Below, piece by piece: positions 23,396-23,471 of a DNA stretch of 23,471 bases. Under the pieces are notes generated by a model that worked only from the letters and a program-made list of their open reading frames with translations, had not been told where the DNA came from and made no database searches. How positions within the stretch are numbered: position 1 is the stretch's first letter; every line of letters begins with the position of its first letter. Origin of the DNA: JBJEQG01 sp051881635 (GTDB lineage: Bacteria; Bacillota; Clostridia; Oscillospirales; Acutalibacteraceae); contig JBJEQG010000037.1 of NCBI GenBank assembly GCA_051881635.1, positions 1 to 23,471 on the forward strand. The letters run 5' to 3'. The position numbers were made by a program, and so were the translations under genes.

Positions 23396-23471
23396 ATGGC
23401 AGAAAAAGAAATCACATTATCCGAGCAATCCAAAGAAACCGCTGAGGCACAGATTGAACGGCTCAAAGACC
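23396..23471 (+). CDS. 5' end of an unidentified gene (partial)
   Basis: An ATG at 23396, 10 nt after GAGGAG (23380-23385), opens a frame that stays open to the right edge (MAEKEITLSEQSKETAEAQI and five more residues). The visible part is charged and helical, with no signal peptide. It does not have the P-loop start of MiaA, the protein often encoded after mutL. The gap to mutL is 51 bp with no terminator, so it may be cotranscribed. Not identifiable from 25 residues. Confidence 0.6.
   Translation, partial: MAEKEITLSEQSKETAEAQIERLKD

Noticed and set aside
1..23471. CRISPR array, tRNA/rRNA genes, insertion sequence or defence island
   Set aside because: No regularly spaced repeats, cloverleaf-like genes, transposase or integrase motifs were seen; gene content is mainly core housekeeping.

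Overview
The window is a 23.5-kb piece of chromosome from a low-GC Gram-positive bacterium, most likely an anaerobic Clostridia member of the Oscillospiraceae/Ruminococcus type. This is inferred from the AT-rich sequence, strong AGGAGG ribosome sites, sigma-A promoters with extended TGn -10 boxes, a methionine aminopeptidase with an N-terminal SEC-C zinc motif, and the Firmicutes gene orders rplS-lepB-rbgA-rnhB-yraN, tig-clpP-clpX and miaB-ymcA-mutS-mutL. No rRNA, tRNA, CRISPR array, insertion sequence or clear prophage was seen. Nearly everything lies on the plus strand.

Left part (1-3900): a divergent regulatory region drives a cut-off minus-strand gene and a plus-strand pair, a tiny helix-turn-helix protein and a membrane PH-domain protein that ends at a strong terminator. 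Then come a Nudix hydrolase and a metallo-beta-lactamase-fold hydrolase under one promoter, a SEC-C methionine aminopeptidase, and a small SUKH-like protein.

Middle part (4043-10854): an rplS promoter, a structured leader resembling the L19 autoregulatory leader, rplS, then a packed housekeeping cluster: a signal-peptidase-like protein that has lost the catalytic lysine, an intact signal peptidase I, the ribosome-assembly GTPase RbgA, RNase HII, YraN and an M19 dipeptidase. Threonine synthase and a COG1768-type metallophosphoesterase follow from a separate candidate promoter.

Right part (10910-23471): the protein-folding and proteolysis block tig, clpP, clpX (with a hairpin lacking a U-run and a true terminator between members); a large secreted lipoprotein combining a probable beta-propeller with an HEFSH zinc-protease domain; then miaB, ymcA/ricA, mutS and mutL (tRNA modification, an Fe-S-type Ric protein, and mismatch repair), and the start of an unidentified gene.

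Most of the window is ordinary core genome. The parts most worth attention are the lysine-less signal-peptidase paralogue next to its active partner, the propeller-plus-metalloprotease lipoprotein, the duplicated operator-like element around the divergent promoters at the left edge, and the orphan SUKH-like gene.
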